From the NCBI RefSeq assembly GCF_910592395.1, contig NC_088308.1, forward strand, positions 9,003,001 to 9,067,000: a stretch of DNA of 64,000 nucleotides, in the 5' to 3' direction. The notes beneath the pieces were generated by a model, which saw only the letters and a list, made by a program, of their open reading frames with translations, did not search any database and was not told the origin of the DNA. Shown here in pieces: positions 63,525 through 64,000 of the stretch. Position 1 is the first letter of the stretch. Every line of letters begins with the position of its first letter. Both the position numbers and the translations under genes were made by a program. Source of the DNA: Lineus longissimus (lineage: Eukaryota; Nemertea; Pilidiophora; Heteronemertea; Lineidae).

Positions 63525-63659
63525 CTGAAGAAAGCATTTCAAGCGTTAAATTCAAAATGGAGAGTTCACGAATTTCATTATAGCCATGCAATTATGGAAA
63601 ATGACATAAAAAAGAAAGACATTTTACTGCTTACAACACAACACTGCATGGTTGACTTG

Positions 63660-64000
63660 GCAGCCTTACACCACCAACAGTGACACACTCCATTGTTGGG
63701 TTGGCAGTCTTGCTGCTAACAGTGACACACTCCATTGTTGGGTTGGCAGTCTTGCTGCTAACAGTGACACACTTCATTGTTGGGTTGGCAGTCTTACTGC
63801 TAACAGTGTCACACTGCATTGTTGGGTTGGCAGTCTTACTGCTAACAGTGACACACTTCATTGTTGGGTTGGCAGTCTTACTGCTAACAGTGTCACACTG
63901 CATTGTGAATTTGGCAGTCTGACTGCTGACAGTGTCAAACGGCATGGTTGGTTTGGCAGTCCTACTGCTAACAGTGTCAAACTGCATTATTGGTTTGCCA
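63660..64000. repeat. 42-bp minisatellite, ~8 copies, running off the window
   Basis: Unit ACAGTGACACACTCCATTG, then TTGGGTTGGCAGTCTTGCTG and CTA. The 14-codon period keeps frames open on both strands. Confidence 0.96.

Noticed and set aside
62853-63107. Small plus-strand protein with a Cys cluster
   Set aside because: No splice, promoter or family support; sits in an intron beside LINE relics.
550-63524. Cadherin pseudogene
   Set aside because: All 76 exons keep frame and splice signals; random decay would have broken several.
63631-63987. Open frames of 14-residue repeats on both strands
   Set aside because: Artifact of the 42-bp minisatellite at the window edge.

Overview
The window is animal (non-vertebrate metazoan) nuclear DNA. 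It shows small phase-0 exons with GT/AG splice sites in roughly 0.1-1.7 kb introns, LINE 3' ends, tRNA-derived SINEs, many short inverted-repeat elements and long minisatellites. The repeat content fits a marine invertebrate, but I cannot name the phylum from sequence alone.

One gene fills the window: a giant cadherin-repeat gene on the minus strand, running from about 63.5 kb down to 0.55 kb and open at both ends. I placed 76 coding exons by checking reading frame, motifs and both splice sites by eye. They total about 4,204 codons, and every exon is a whole number of codons with phase-0 boundaries. Exons alternate strictly between two kinds. 'A' exons (40-52 codons) carry the first part of a cadherin repeat, typically PFNxVxYxxxGDxxAxxxFxIDxxTGxI and ending at a Tyr. 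'B' exons (57-70 codons) carry AxDxGxP, the inter-repeat linker and the following TATDAD strand. Two exons (62379-62714 and 18827-19156) contain a fused A+B unit. The window holds 39 linkers, so 38 complete repeats lie between them.

Only the 5'-most linker (63408-63524) is the classical DVNDNRPVF. The other 38 have lost it: 26 read xRNxxxPx(F/W or similar) and 12 are further variants. Most B exons keep AxDxG, the N-terminal Glu and DxD. The protein is therefore probably a cell-surface or extracellular giant with altered calcium coordination at its repeat junctions. No signal peptide, EGF or laminin-G domain, membrane segment, promoter or terminator is visible in the window.

The introns hold a dense repeat population: a Tc1/mariner-like MITE family (about ten near-complete copies), a second MITE family beginning CAGTAGAACCTCTCT, foldback elements, a three-copy tRNA-SINE family, one SINE with an L2/CR1-like tail, four LINE C-terminal relics and at least ten tandem arrays. 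Several arrays touch or include splice sites. The most striking is a 97-bp unit that amplifies the 3' end and donor site of the exon at 44880-45065. I see no second host gene on either strand.
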